Source: Bosea sp. NBC_00550 (GTDB lineage: Bacteria > Pseudomonadota > Alphaproteobacteria > Rhizobiales > Beijerinckiaceae). From it: a stretch of 64,000 nucleotides of DNA. Below the pieces are notes generated by a model. It worked only from the letters and a program-made list of their open reading frames with translations, ran no database searches and had not been told where the DNA came from. The DNA lies in assembly GCF_026020075.1 (NCBI RefSeq), contig NZ_CP102772.1, positions 3,996,501 through 4,060,500 of the forward strand, in the 5' to 3' direction. Shown one piece after another: positions 47,270-56,099 of this stretch (position 1 is its first letter; the number at the start of each line of letters is the position of its first letter). The position numbers and the translations under genes are program-made.

Positions 47270-48145
47270 ATGAAGGGCATCATTCTGGCGGGCGGCTCCG
47301 GCACGCGGCTCCACCCCATGACGCTGGCCATGTCGAAACAACTCCTGCCCGTCTACGACAAGCCGATGATCTATTATCCGCTCACGACGCTGATGCTGGC
47401 CGGCATTCGCGAGGTGCTGATCATCTCGACACCGCATGATCTGCCGAACTTCAAGCGCCTGCTCGGAGATGGTTCCGATTGGGGCATGAGCCTGTCTTAT
47501 GCCGAGCAGCCCCATCCGGGCGGCCTGGCGCAGGCCTATATCATCGGCGCCGAGTTCGTCGCTGCCGAGCCTTCAGTCCTCATCCTTGGCGACAACCTGT
47601 ATTACGGCCACTCCCTGCCGGAGATGATGGCCTCGGCGGCTGCTCGCCCCAAAGGCGCGAGCGTGTTCGCCTATCATGTGCGCGACCCCGAACGTTACGG
47701 CGTGGTCGCGTTCGACGCGACCGGCAAGGCGATCTCGATCGAGGAAAAGCCGAAGGCCCCCAAGTCGAACTGGGCCGTGACTGGCCTCTACTTCTATGAC
47801 GCCCAGGTCGTCGATATCGCCGCCAACCTCAAGCCCTCCCCTCGGGGCGAGCTCGAGATCACCGACGTCAACCGCGTCTATCTGGAACGGGGCGAGCTCT
47901 CGGTCGAATGCATGGGCCGCGGCTTCGCCTGGCTGGATACGGGCACACCCGACAGCCTGCTCGAGGCCGGCGAGTTCGTGCGCACGCTGGAAAGCCGCCA
48001 AGGCCTGCGCATCGCTTGCCCGGAAGAGATCGCCTACCGGCAGGGATGGATCTCGGCCGGGCAACTCACCGCGCTTGGTGAGAAGCTGGCGAAGGGAGAT
48101 TATGGGCGGTATATCCTGCGGGTAGCGGGGGATCGCGACGCGTGA
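47270..48145 (+). CDS. rfbA: Glucose-1-phosphate thymidylyltransferase
   Basis: RmlA makes dTDP-glucose from dTTP and glucose-1-phosphate, entry to the rhamnose pathway. It has 291 residues. The nucleotidyltransferase signature [11 protein letters not shown] is at residues 8-18. [16 protein letters not shown] and LGDNLYYG (metal-site Asp) follow, with [14 protein letters not shown] near the end. The order rfbB-C-D-A makes a full dTDP-L-rhamnose operon. No further gene follows on this strand for about 650 bases. Confidence 0.97.
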   Translation: MKGIILAGGSGTRLHPMTLAMSKQLLPVYDKPMIYYPLTTLMLAGIREVLIISTPHDLPNFKRLLGDGSDWGMSLSYAEQPHPGGLAQAYIIGAEFVAAEPSVLILGDNLYYGHSLPEMMASAAARPKGASVFAYHVRDPERYGVVAFDATGKAISIEEKPKAPKSNWAVTGLYFYDAQVVDIAANLKPSPRGELEITDVNRVYLERGELSVECMGRGFAWLDTGTPDSLLEAGEFVRTLESRQGLRIACPEEIAYRQGWISAGQLTALGEKLAKGDYGRYILRVAGDRDA

Positions 48146-48801
48146 CGGCGCGCGAGCCACTCAGCGGCGATCAGAAGCCAGCCTGAGTTCGGGCGAGGAT
48201 TTCGGAAGGGACGGGGGTCTTCCCTGGGGAGATACAATTGGCCTGCTGCCGATTTAGCAGAAGTCACGATCGGGTGTTTCATGAAGCCGGATGTCGCGAG
48301 CGGCGACGGAAATTTGGGCTTGATCTCAAACTCGGGACGGTTCACCGGATCATTGGCAGACGCGTTCGCCAAGCCAATGGCCACAGGACGAGGCTGCTGG
48401 TGCCAAAATCCATGCTAGATTCAAGGCGAGCGCCAGTTGACGAATCCAGCGCGACGACCTGGCAGAGGCCATCGCCTGCGGCTTGAATAAGATCGAGTGC
48501 CTGATGTGTTTGAAGCCGTGGCCTGCGCGGCCCTGATGCCGGGGCTCATCCAAGGCAGGTTGGATAACCTCAATTCGCAGTCCACAGAAGCGGCAGCAGG
48601 ACAATCTGGGAAAGCGATCCAGAGCACGATGGGCGTCGGCAAGGGGCATGATTTTGCGTTTGAGGTTATCAAAATTTCGGTCACGTCCAGCAGCTTCACC
48701 CGCACCGTTTTTTTCTAGTCGCAGCGACGCCGATTTGGTAGGAGACCTGCGAAGGTGGCGAGCCTTTCTTGATAAGAGGGCAAAGATTAAAGGCAATAAT
48801 A
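48146..48801. other. Non-coding or degenerate region after rfbA
   Basis: About 650 bases show only short overlapping frames on both strands with no recognisable protein. They could be a decayed transposon or gene. The sequence becomes more AT-rich toward the methyltransferase at 48802, whose promoter must lie here. Confidence 0.4.
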
Positions 48802-49563
48802 ATGGATGATAAACTGAAAAATTCGCGCGACATGTATATTGATCTTATGATCCGTATACTAGCAAATACGATCTACGAAGATACCTCCATCCATCCCTAT
48901 TTCCCCAAGGATTACGATCCGGACAAGCGACAAACGGGCCTCGACTGGCCCAAGACTGCGCATACGATGGTCGGCGTTGAGCGCCTCAAGAACCTTGCTG
49001 ATCTGGCGTCGCGAGCGCTTGAGTCTGAGATTCCCGGCGATTTCATCGAGACTGGCGTCTGGCGTGGCGGGTGCTGCATCCTAATGAGGTCGATCCTCGG
49101 TCTGTATTCCGATAAACAGCGCCGGGTCTTCGTCGCAGATTCGTTCGAGGGCCTCCCGCTACCCAAACCGGATGTGTACAAAGCTGATATTGATGATCCT
49201 CACCATACCTATGCAGAACTGGCGATCTCACTTGAAGAGGTGAAATCCAATTTCTCGCGCTACAACCTGCTTGATGATCAAGTCGTGTTTGTTAAGGGTT
49301 TTTTTGAGGATACCCTGCAGAAATTAACCGAAAATACATTCGCTCTATTGCGGCTCGATGGCGATATGTATGAATCAACATATTGCGCTCTCGAAGAGCT
49401 GTACCCTCAGCTGTCACCCGGTGGATACATCATCATCGATGATTTCGGTGCCATCGACGGCTGCCGTCAGGCAGTAGAGGAGTACCGGCGTATTCACGAC
49501 ATCACGGCTCCAATGACGGAAGTCGATTGGACCGGCGTGTGGTGGCAGAAGCCGACTGCCTGA
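48802..49563 (+). CDS. TylF/MycF-family sugar O-methyltransferase
   Basis: The protein has 253 residues from ATG 48802. It has the TylF-type class I methyltransferase signature: DFIETGVWRGGCCI (SAM-binding motif I), ADSFEGLP, and LLRLDGDMYESTYCALEELYPQLSPGGYIIIDDFG with the metal-binding Asp residues. Such enzymes methylate sugar hydroxyls in a Mg2+-dependent manner, and in polysaccharide loci they cap or decorate chains. The gene is clearly more AT-rich than its neighbours and stands alone between rfbA and an IS remnant, which suggests horizontal acquisition. Confidence 0.87.
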   Translation: MDDKLKNSRDMYIDLMIRILANTIYEDTSIHPYFPKDYDPDKRQTGLDWPKTAHTMVGVERLKNLADLASRALESEIPGDFIETGVWRGGCCILMRSILGLYSDKQRRVFVADSFEGLPLPKPDVYKADIDDPHHTYAELAISLEEVKSNFSRYNLLDDQVVFVKGFFEDTLQKLTENTFALLRLDGDMYESTYCALEELYPQLSPGGYIIIDDFGAIDGCRQAVEEYRRIHDITAPMTEVDWTGVWWQKPTA

Positions 49564-49666
49564 GTTATGAGACCTGCGCGCGGGTAGGCGTAGACGGCGC
49601 TCGCTGGTTGCTGCGAGCCCGCTCGTGCTTGGTTTTATGTGCCGGGCGGTCTCGGGGTTTGCGAGG

Positions 49667-49880
49667 TCAGGCGGTTGCCATGACGATCGATCGGGTGCGC
49701 TTGAGATTGTAGGCGATGGCGGTGAGGTGGACCTGGGCGGCGGCCTTGGCGAGGCCACGTCATCGCATTCGCCGCAGACCGTAGCTGCGTTTCCAGGCCC
49801 CGAAGATCTTCTCGATCCTGGCGCGAACGCGATGGATCGGCGAGTTCCAGGCATCGAGACGAGTCCGCGTGTCGGCTTCA
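49667..49880 (-). pseudogene. IS5-family transposase C-terminal remnant with a nonsense codon
   Basis: The minus strand reads an IS5-type C-terminus: HRVRARIEKIFGAWKRSYGLRRMR, then a TGA at 49760-49762 where TGG is expected, then RGLAKAAAQVHLTAIAYNLKRT and the natural stop at 49667-49669. The rest of the transposase is missing. It marks an old insertion between the methyltransferase and the heptose cluster. Confidence 0.82.
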
Positions 49881-50095
49881 TCGCGGCCCCACATGCCGGG
49901 GGGCAATGACACGGGGGAAACCACCCCTAGAGCGTTTTCGTCGTTGTTTGAATCGTAAGCGCCAAAAAGACCACGTGAGTCAGCCTCAGCGGCTGTTGGT
50001 ATTACAGCGGCGGAAAGCCGTCCGTGTCCCCGTATCTCGCAGATGCCCAGGTATAGACTTGCCAATCTAAAGGGCGTTTGGCAGGTCCGCTGAGC

Positions 50096-50677
50096 TTATC
50101 TAGCCGCAGCTATGATCAGGAACGCCGCCTCTGGGAGGTCAGATGCCACGACTTCGGCGGCACTGGGCTGAACCGGGTTGCATAAGCGTATGGCCCGAGC
50201 GCCGGCAGCCTGCCCGCATTGGACGTCAGTTTCGCGATCTCCTACCATCCACGAGGCCGTCAGATCGATATCGAGCTGAGCTGCTGCCAGGTGCAAGAAA
50301 TATGGGCTCGGCTTGCGCTCCAGCGATGATCCTGAAAGATGTGGAACCGTGCCATTCGGGTGCGAAAAAGAATAGTGACACCCGTCGAAGGCAATACCTT
50401 CGGCCGCGCACAGATCAAGAAAGCGCAAATGGGCCAACCACAGGCTCCCGATAGAAACCTTACCTTTGGCAGCCGCCCCCTGGTTTGATACGACAACCAG
50501 TGAGAAACCAGCGGCCCGCAGATCGCGCAGCCCCTGCGCCGCCCCCGGTAGCAAGCATACGTCGTTCGGTCCCAAGGGAGCCTCGCGCTCTCCAGTATGC
50601 GGATAGAAGATTTCCTCGACCAGGACGCCGTCACGATCGAGGAAGACCGCCTTCTGGGTCACCGCACGGATTCCCAC
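50096..50677 (-). CDS. gmhB: D-glycero-D-manno-heptose-1,7-bisphosphate 7-phosphatase-like HAD hydrolase
   Basis: The 193-residue HAD-IIIA phosphatase has VFLDRDGVL, with the nucleophile Asp and the second Asp two residues later. SNQGA is motif II, and VGDRETDVQCG is motif IV. It would remove the 7-phosphate of heptose 1,7-bisphosphate before nucleotidyl transfer. GTG 50677 is the likely start, overlapping the end of the hddC-gmhA gene by 19 bases. It is the last gene of the minus-strand heptose unit. The usual HAD motif III lysine is in the ERKPSP segment. Confidence 0.9.
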   Translation of the reverse strand: MGIRAVTQKAVFLDRDGVLVEEIFYPHTGEREAPLGPNDVCLLPGAAQGLRDLRAAGFSLVVVSNQGAAAKGKVSIGSLWLAHLRFLDLCAAEGIAFDGCHYSFSHPNGTVPHLSGSSLERKPSPYFLHLAAAQLDIDLTASWMVGDRETDVQCGQAAGARAIRLCNPVQPSAAEVVASDLPEAAFLIIAAAR

Positions 50678-51963
50678 TTCATCTCATTGGTCAACAGCTT
50701 GGGATGAGTGACCATTCCGTGCCACACGACCGCGTGAAACGCTTCGGTATGAGGCGTCACGGTGGCGTGATTGACGGTCGGCACGACCACGCAGGCATCG
50801 GCAACCACCTTGGTATAACCACCGTCGCGTCCCACCACGCCGATCACGCGTGCACCGACGGACTTTGCCAGCTTGAGCGCCTCGACGATATTCGGCGAGA
50901 TGTTTTTCTCGGCGTTGCCGCCACCCACAGAGAAGACCAGCACGGCATCTTCAGCCCGGATTCGGCTGACACGTAAGAAGCCAGCGAACACGGTGGCCCA
51001 ACCTTCGTCATTCGTACGGGCCGTCAGCTCCGAGACATTGTCAGTCGGAGCGTAGCTCTCGATACCGCACAGCTTGCGGAAATCGTTCACGGCATGACCC
51101 GCGTTTCCGGCGCTACCGCCCACTCCGAGGATAAACAGGCGCCCGCCCTTGGCTCGAACGTCGACGAGGACGTCAACCATCGCATCGACCTGTTGCTGGT
51201 CGATCCCGCTTGCAACGGCCAGGACCTCTTCATAGTACTGCTTGGTGTAGTTGGTGACGGTCATTCCGTTGCCTCTGATGTAATCGTCTGTTTCTTTCAG
51301 CCCATCCTGCGAGCCGATTTCGTAGAAGCGCACATGCACTTCAAATCCTGCGAGTTCACCGTCCAAGGACAGGTCTCGGTAAACAGTAGCGAGATCGAAG
51401 GCTTGGGCCTCAGGCTGCAGCAGGAGCGTAGCAGCCGTAACGATGCCGAAGCCATAGTCGATATGGCGCATCCGATCCGTGCGATCGGTTTTATCGTATC
51501 GCAATATGCGGCCATTCTCGAACTCGACATTGCTCGTGTCCCACTGGCCGTCGTTACGGAACACGGCCATCAATGCCGGCGCCCCTGAACACCGCCAGGC
51601 CAATTCTGCCGCAGCCAGCCGCATATCCAGATAACTGTCACCATAAGTGACGAAAAAGGCGTCTCCAAGAAGTGGCAAGGCAGCCCGAAGCGCCCCTCCC
51701 GTGCCCAGCAGAACATCGCCATCGAAGTGATAGTCCACCTGAAGGCCAAACGCTGCACCGTCGCCGACGAAGGCTTTGATCTGTTCTCCGAGATAGCCGA
51801 CCAGGAGCACGACCCTTGTCGCGCCGCTGACCTTCAACCGTCGAAGCTGGTGCGCAATAAAAGGCTCGCCGGCAACACTCAGCAGCGCCTTTGGGATCGT
51901 CTCCGTGATCGGCCGAAGACGTGTCGCCAAACCACCAGCAAGAATCGCTACCGGCAAAGTCAT
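50659..51963 (-). CDS. Fused heptose-1-phosphate guanylyltransferase / sedoheptulose-7-phosphate isomerase-like protein
   Basis: The 434-residue protein has two domains. Residues 1-230 are an HddC-type nucleotidyltransferase (AILAGGLATRLRPIT, KALLSVAGEPFI, TYGDSYLDM with the metal Asp). Residues about 245-434 are a GmhA-like SIS domain (ILGVGGSAGNAGHAVNDFRKL, then VFSVGGGNAEKNISPNIVEAL). Together they would convert sedoheptulose-7-P to D-glycero-D-manno-heptose-7-P and later load heptose-1-P onto GTP. The canonical GmhA GNGGSAADAQH reads GVGGSAGNAGH here, so isomerase activity is likely but not proven. The gene overlaps both neighbours by a few bases. Confidence 0.88.
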   Translation of the reverse strand: MTLPVAILAGGLATRLRPITETIPKALLSVAGEPFIAHQLRRLKVSGATRVVLLVGYLGEQIKAFVGDGAAFGLQVDYHFDGDVLLGTGGALRAALPLLGDAFFVTYGDSYLDMRLAAAELAWRCSGAPALMAVFRNDGQWDTSNVEFENGRILRYDKTDRTDRMRHIDYGFGIVTAATLLLQPEAQAFDLATVYRDLSLDGELAGFEVHVRFYEIGSQDGLKETDDYIRGNGMTVTNYTKQYYEEVLAVASGIDQQQVDAMVDVLVDVRAKGGRLFILGVGGSAGNAGHAVNDFRKLCGIESYAPTDNVSELTARTNDEGWATVFAGFLRVSRIRAEDAVLVFSVGGGNAEKNISPNIVEALKLAKSVGARVIGVVGRDGGYTKVVADACVVVPTVNHATVTPHTEAFHAVVWHGMVTHPKLLTNEMKWESVR

Positions 51964-52940
51964 GACAGGATGACTTTGGTACCTTCGAAATCGAAGCGGA
52001 AGCGCACCTCTTCCAGGCCAGCATGGGACATGGCATGGCGTAGCCGGTTGCGGTCCTCAGCATAGAACATCAAGAATCCACCGCCTCCGGCGCCCACGAG
52101 TTTTCCGCCAATTGCGCCATTCTTCATCCCCAGCTCGTACCATTCATCGATAAGGGGATTACTCATGCCGCCAGAGCGCTTCTTCTTGTTTTCCCAGTGC
52201 TCATGCATCAAAGCCCCGAACTCGTCGGGACGAGCGCCTTCGAGAGCGGCCTTGCTGCGGTAGCCGATCTCTTTGACGTAATGGAGATTTGCCAGCATCG
52301 ACGCGTCGCTCTTCTGGCTGCGCACATGCTGGTCCTTCAGGATCGCGCCGGCGCTTCGCGCGAAACCGGTGAAGAACAGGAGAAGATTATCTTCGAGGTC
52401 GAACAAAGTGTCCTGGCTGATCGCCAGCGGATAGGCCTGAACTCCTCCATCCTTGTAGAAATCAAAGCAGGTGATGCCACCGTATACCGAAATATATTGA
52501 TCTTGCTTCCCAATCGGCTCTCCAAGTTTCTCGATCTCGATTTCGCAGGCGAGACGTGCCAGTTCCCCGGGATGGAGAAGCTTCATGCGATAGGCCCACA
52601 AAGCCCGCAACAGCGCCGCGGTGAAGCTTCCCGATGAGCCCAACCCTGTCCCGGACGGGATGTCCGCCAAGGTGGTGATCTCGATCTGAGAAATCCTCAG
52701 ATCGAGCATCCGCAAGGCTTCTCGAATAATCGGATGCTCGACATCATCGATCGCTTCGACATGCTCAAGCTTAGAGTACTTCAGAAAGATCCCCTGGGTG
52801 AAGGGGCGCATCACCGTGACATACACATAACGGTCGATCGCAGCAGCGATCAAAAACCCCTCATGCTCCTCATAATAGGAGGCAAGGTCTGTCCCGCCGC
52901 CACCGAGGCTGATACGCAGGGGGCTACGCGTGATGATCAT
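51960..52940 (-). CDS. hddA: D-glycero-alpha-D-manno-heptose-7-phosphate kinase (GHMP family)
   Basis: The protein has 326 residues from ATG 52940; an upstream extension to 53069 is not conserved. It is a GHMP kinase, with RSPLRISLGGGGTDL at the N-terminus, the ATP-binding IPSGTGLGSSGSFTAAL loop (95-110), and GKLVGAGGGGFLMFY near the end. HddA phosphorylates C1 of the heptose to give the alpha-1,7-bisphosphate, the branch leading to GDP-heptose rather than ADP-heptose. It overlaps the gene before by 17 bases and the one after by four. Confidence 0.93.
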   Translation of the reverse strand: MIITRSPLRISLGGGGTDLASYYEEHEGFLIAAAIDRYVYVTVMRPFTQGIFLKYSKLEHVEAIDDVEHPIIREALRMLDLRISQIEITTLADIPSGTGLGSSGSFTAALLRALWAYRMKLLHPGELARLACEIEIEKLGEPIGKQDQYISVYGGITCFDFYKDGGVQAYPLAISQDTLFDLEDNLLLFFTGFARSAGAILKDQHVRSQKSDASMLANLHYVKEIGYRSKAALEGARPDEFGALMHEHWENKKKRSGGMSNPLIDEWYELGMKNGAIGGKLVGAGGGGFLMFYAEDRNRLRHAMSHAGLEEVRFRFDFEGTKVILS

Positions 52941-53925
52941 AACCAGAGGCCTTATAGATCTGCTGAACAATGACAAGCGCGGCAATTGCGGCGTCGAGGC
53001 CCGCGGCCGGCGCTCGGTCCAGTTCGATATCGTCGAGAAATTCCTGCAGCTCCGCCACCCATGAATCATCCGCCATGGGGTATTCCCATGAGGTGGTCTC
53101 GGGCGGCCCCATTTCCGGCAGCATATGATAGTGCGTCAGTCGCTCGGTTCCATAACTGCCGCCAAGCCCGGTCACTTCCAGCTTTCCCTGGCGGCCATAG
53201 AGCTCGAACGAGAAGAGGTTCTTCCATTCGGTGCAACTGGCATGCAGGAAAGCCACCTGCTTGGCTGCGGTCCTGAGTATCATGAAGCCATTGTCGTCGA
53301 CCGGCATGTCCCAATAATAGGTGTGAGCGAAACCCTGAACCTCAGCGAAGTGACCGAGAAACCAACCGGCCAAGTCGATCAGGTGAGGCCCCTGGTCGAT
53401 TAGTTCTCCGCCTCCCGACAACACGGGATCCGCACGCCATTCGCGGTCATAGCCGGGGCGCCCGCCATGACCGTAGCGCGCGCGCAAGAACATCAGCTCG
53501 CCGATGGCGCCACCGTCCACGATCTCTCGGGCCTTACGGAAGGCGCGATGATATCGATGATTGAACCCCACATGCACCTTCACGCCATGCGCTGCGGCCA
53601 ACTCCAGCAGCGGGAAGACTTCGTCGGGATTGCGACCTGCGGGCTTCTCCACGAGCACGTGCTTGCCGGCACGGATCGCAGCTGCGGTAATCTCGGCGAG
53701 AGCATCATGACGCGTGGCGACGATGACCACTTGGACGCCCGGGGTCGCCAGGGCCTCGGCCCAATCCGCAAATCCCGCCCCGCCATAGCGTCGGGCCACG
53801 CTGTCTGCTCGCTCCTTTTCGGGGTCGGCACAAGCGAGAAGGCGACCTCGCGAACCAAGAGTTCCGGCCCGCTTCTGGCCGATGAACCCGCATCCAATAA
53901 TGGCTACGCCAAATTTAGCAGTCAC
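52924..53925 (-). CDS. Gfo/Idh/MocA-family oxidoreductase
   Basis: The protein has 333 residues from GTG 53925, which overlaps the SDR stop as GTGA. The N-terminal Rossmann fold begins VAIIGCGFIGQKRA. LVEKPAGRN is the family EKP motif at the nicotinamide site, and a C-terminal GFO_IDH_MocA domain follows (HVGFNHRYHRAFRKA, LIDQGPHLIDLAGW). It is an NAD(P)-dependent dehydrogenase of a sugar or nucleotide sugar. The exact reaction in the heptose cluster is unknown; oxidation or reduction of a ring position of a GDP-sugar is plausible. Confidence 0.87.
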   Translation of the reverse strand: MTAKFGVAIIGCGFIGQKRAGTLGSRGRLLACADPEKERADSVARRYGGAGFADWAEALATPGVQVVIVATRHDALAEITAAAIRAGKHVLVEKPAGRNPDEVFPLLELAAAHGVKVHVGFNHRYHRAFRKAREIVDGGAIGELMFLRARYGHGGRPGYDREWRADPVLSGGGELIDQGPHLIDLAGWFLGHFAEVQGFAHTYYWDMPVDDNGFMILRTAAKQVAFLHASCTEWKNLFSFELYGRQGKLEVTGLGGSYGTERLTHYHMLPEMGPPETTSWEYPMADDSWVAELQEFLDDIELDRAPAAGLDAAIAALVIVQQIYKASGYDHHA

Positions 53926-54800
53926 CGGTCGCCCCAATCCTGGTTCCTGTCGCGGCCCGTGATCCGGCGTAGAGTGTAAAGATCGCTCATGTCCAGAGCA
54001 TCGAGGTGGTCCGGCCAGGCCTCGTAGCGATCCCAAACCGCACTGATCAAACGCCCGGTTATGCCACGTGCGGCATCGGAGGCCAGGAACACGGCTGCCT
54101 CGGCGCCCTTGCTCGGCGGTGTCCCGCCCTTCGCCTGCTGCTCCAGCGAGCGGTCGTAGAACGCCTGACCCACGCGTTCCGGCCCGGCAGCGAGAACCTC
54201 TTCGAGCATGCGGGTGTTGAGCGCGCCAGGCGCAATGGCGTTGACCGTGATTCCGTGGTCCTTAACCTCTAGAGCTAACGTCTCGGCGAAGCGCACGATA
54301 GCGGCCTTGGAACTGGCATAGGCGCTGATTCCGGGAAGCGGGTTGGTTGCTCCACCGCCGGAGATCTGAATGATTGTCCCTCGTCCCATCTGCTTCATCC
54401 CCGGCACAACCGCCGAAGCCATCAGCACAGACCCGTAGACGTTGATGGCGAAAGCTTGGGCCCAAGCGTCCCACGAGACGGTTTCGACGTCCCCCATTGG
54501 CCCGTAGACGCCGGCATTGTTCACGAGAACGTCGATGGATCCAAGCGCTTCACTGGCCCAGCGCGCGAAGTCGGCCACATCTTCGGGAACGGAGACATCC
54601 AGACGGCGGCCGATGACCGACAGGCCCGCATACCGAGATTTCAGCTTGGCGATCTCGGTCTCCAGGAGATCGAAATCCCGCGCGCCCAAGGCCAGTTCTG
54701 CACCCGCCGCAGCATAGTGGTGAGCAATCTCCAGCCCGAGGCCACGATTGGCCCCCGTAATGATCGCGCGCCGTCCCGAGAGTGAATAAATGCTCGCCAT
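53922..54800 (-). CDS. SDR-family oxidoreductase of the heptose cluster
   Basis: This is a classical SDR of 292 residues. TGANRGLGLEIA is the cofactor loop (16-27), NNAGVYG the middle motif, and YASSKAAIVR the Tyr/Lys pair. The C-terminal 70 residues are longer than in most SDRs. It is wedged between the Gfo/Idh/MocA gene (four-base overlap) and the UGD-like gene (three bases apart), so it belongs to the same transcript. A role in modifying the sugar ring is inferred from context only. Confidence 0.87.
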   Translation of the reverse strand: MASIYSLSGRRAIITGANRGLGLEIAHHYAAAGAELALGARDFDLLETEIAKLKSRYAGLSVIGRRLDVSVPEDVADFARWASEALGSIDVLVNNAGVYGPMGDVETVSWDAWAQAFAINVYGSVLMASAVVPGMKQMGRGTIIQISGGGATNPLPGISAYASSKAAIVRFAETLALEVKDHGITVNAIAPGALNTRMLEEVLAAGPERVGQAFYDRSLEQQAKGGTPPSKGAEAAVFLASDAARGITGRLISAVWDRYEAWPDHLDALDMSDLYTLRRITGRDRNQDWGDR

Positions 54801-54803
54801 CCC

Positions 54804-56099
54804 TCAGCCCGCGCTCTGCGATCGATACCCGACACGCAGATAGGCAACGTCTGGCGCCCGCTCCAACGCATCTCCGATCATACCATAAGGGTCCACTACG
54901 ATCTGGCATCGCATGGATTTGACCGCCGCAGGCCAATCCACACTTTGAAACTGCGGCCACTCCGTCGCGACAACCGCCGCATCCGCCCCCTTCAGCACCA
55001 GTTCGACCGAAGCTGCCAGTGCCAGCGGAAGATCATGTGGAACAGACGTGACGACCGGATCATGCGCCACCACGTCGGCCCCCGCTTCAAGCAGCGCACG
55101 AACCAACTCCACTGCCCACGATCGTCGAAGTGTATCCGTACCGGCCTTGTAGGTTAGACCCAAGACGGCGATACGACGGCCCTCCATTGTCTTAAGGGCA
55201 TGCCTCAGACTGCGCAAAGCCCACGACTTATGCGCATCGTTGGAAACAGCTACTGACGGCAGCAATTTCAACCCAATCGCCTTCGTCTCGCCGATTCCCG
55301 AAAGAAAGGCGATGTCACGGGCGAGCGTCCCGCCCGCAAACGCCGGCCCCGGCGCCACATAGGCCTTGGAGCCTATGCGTGCCTCGGTTCTCAGACCGCG
55401 GGTGACTTGGCGTGCGTCCGCCCCCGTCGCCTCGCACACCGCCGCGATTTCATTGGCATACGCCACTGACATCGCCAGGAAGGCGTTGATAGCGTGTTTG
55501 GTCACCTCGGCGGATTCAATCGACATGAATTCGATTGGCGCTGAAAGCACGGAGAGCAAAGCTTCGATCCGGCTCCGGTCATCCGCATGCTGAAGACCGA
55601 CCACGATGCGGTCGGGCTTGAGGAAGACGTCGATCGCCTTTCCCAGCCGAAGGTTCTCGGGCGCACAGCCGAAACCGAGGTCTGCACGGCCGATCGCCTC
55701 GGCATGGCGGATAAGGCCGCGGGTGGTTCCCACGGGAACCTGCGACGAAATCAGAACGAGGGTTTTCTGAGCAAGATATGGCAGGATCGCCTTGACCCGA
55801 TCGACCACCATGTCGACATCCGCGACATCGTTCTCGTCCACCGGCGTGTCGAAGGTCACCCACAAGATTTCCGAGTCGCCGGCTCGAGCGACATCACTCG
55901 TGAAGCGAAGCCTGTCACGGCCCAGCCCTTGCGCAATCAACTCTGCCAGACCTGGTTCGAATACGGGCGCCACCGCGCGCATCAAACCATCGATAACGGC
56001 CGCATCAGGATCAATCCCGACAACCTGGTGCCCCAGGTCAGCGAGGCAGGCGGCAGTGACGCTGCCGAGGTGCCAGAGGCCCATAACCGCGACTTTCAT
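54804..56099 (-). CDS. UDP-glucose/GDP-mannose dehydrogenase-family protein lacking the catalytic cysteine
   Basis: The protein has 431 residues from ATG 56099, which shares one base with the upstream stop. It has all three domains of nucleotide-sugar dehydrogenases: an N-terminal Rossmann fold (MGLWHLGSVTAACLADLGH), a central helix with VTKHAINAFLAMSVA (Lys201 kept), and a UDP-binding C-terminal domain. However, the active-site segment that reads GYGGSCFPKD in the true Ugd at 43126 reads FAGGTLARD here, with Thr258 in place of Cys. A four-electron oxidation to a uronic acid is therefore unlikely. It may do a two-electron step, act as an epimerase-like enzyme, or be inactive. Confidence 0.86.
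   Translation of the reverse strand: MKVAVMGLWHLGSVTAACLADLGHQVVGIDPDAAVIDGLMRAVAPVFEPGLAELIAQGLGRDRLRFTSDVARAGDSEILWVTFDTPVDENDVADVDMVVDRVKAILPYLAQKTLVLISSQVPVGTTRGLIRHAEAIGRADLGFGCAPENLRLGKAIDVFLKPDRIVVGLQHADDRSRIEALLSVLSAPIEFMSIESAEVTKHAINAFLAMSVAYANEIAAVCEATGADARQVTRGLRTEARIGSKAYVAPGPAFAGGTLARDIAFLSGIGETKAIGLKLLPSVAVSNDAHKSWALRSLRHALKTMEGRRIAVLGLTYKAGTDTLRRSWAVELVRALLEAGADVVAHDPVVTSVPHDLPLALAASVELVLKGADAAVVATEWPQFQSVDWPAAVKSMRCQIVVDPYGMIGDALERAPDVAYLRVGYRSQSAG

Noticed and set aside
48350..48796. 148-residue minus-strand frame after rfbA
   Set aside because: Overlaps other frames of equal length; composition looks random. It could be a decayed transposase, but no motif supports this.
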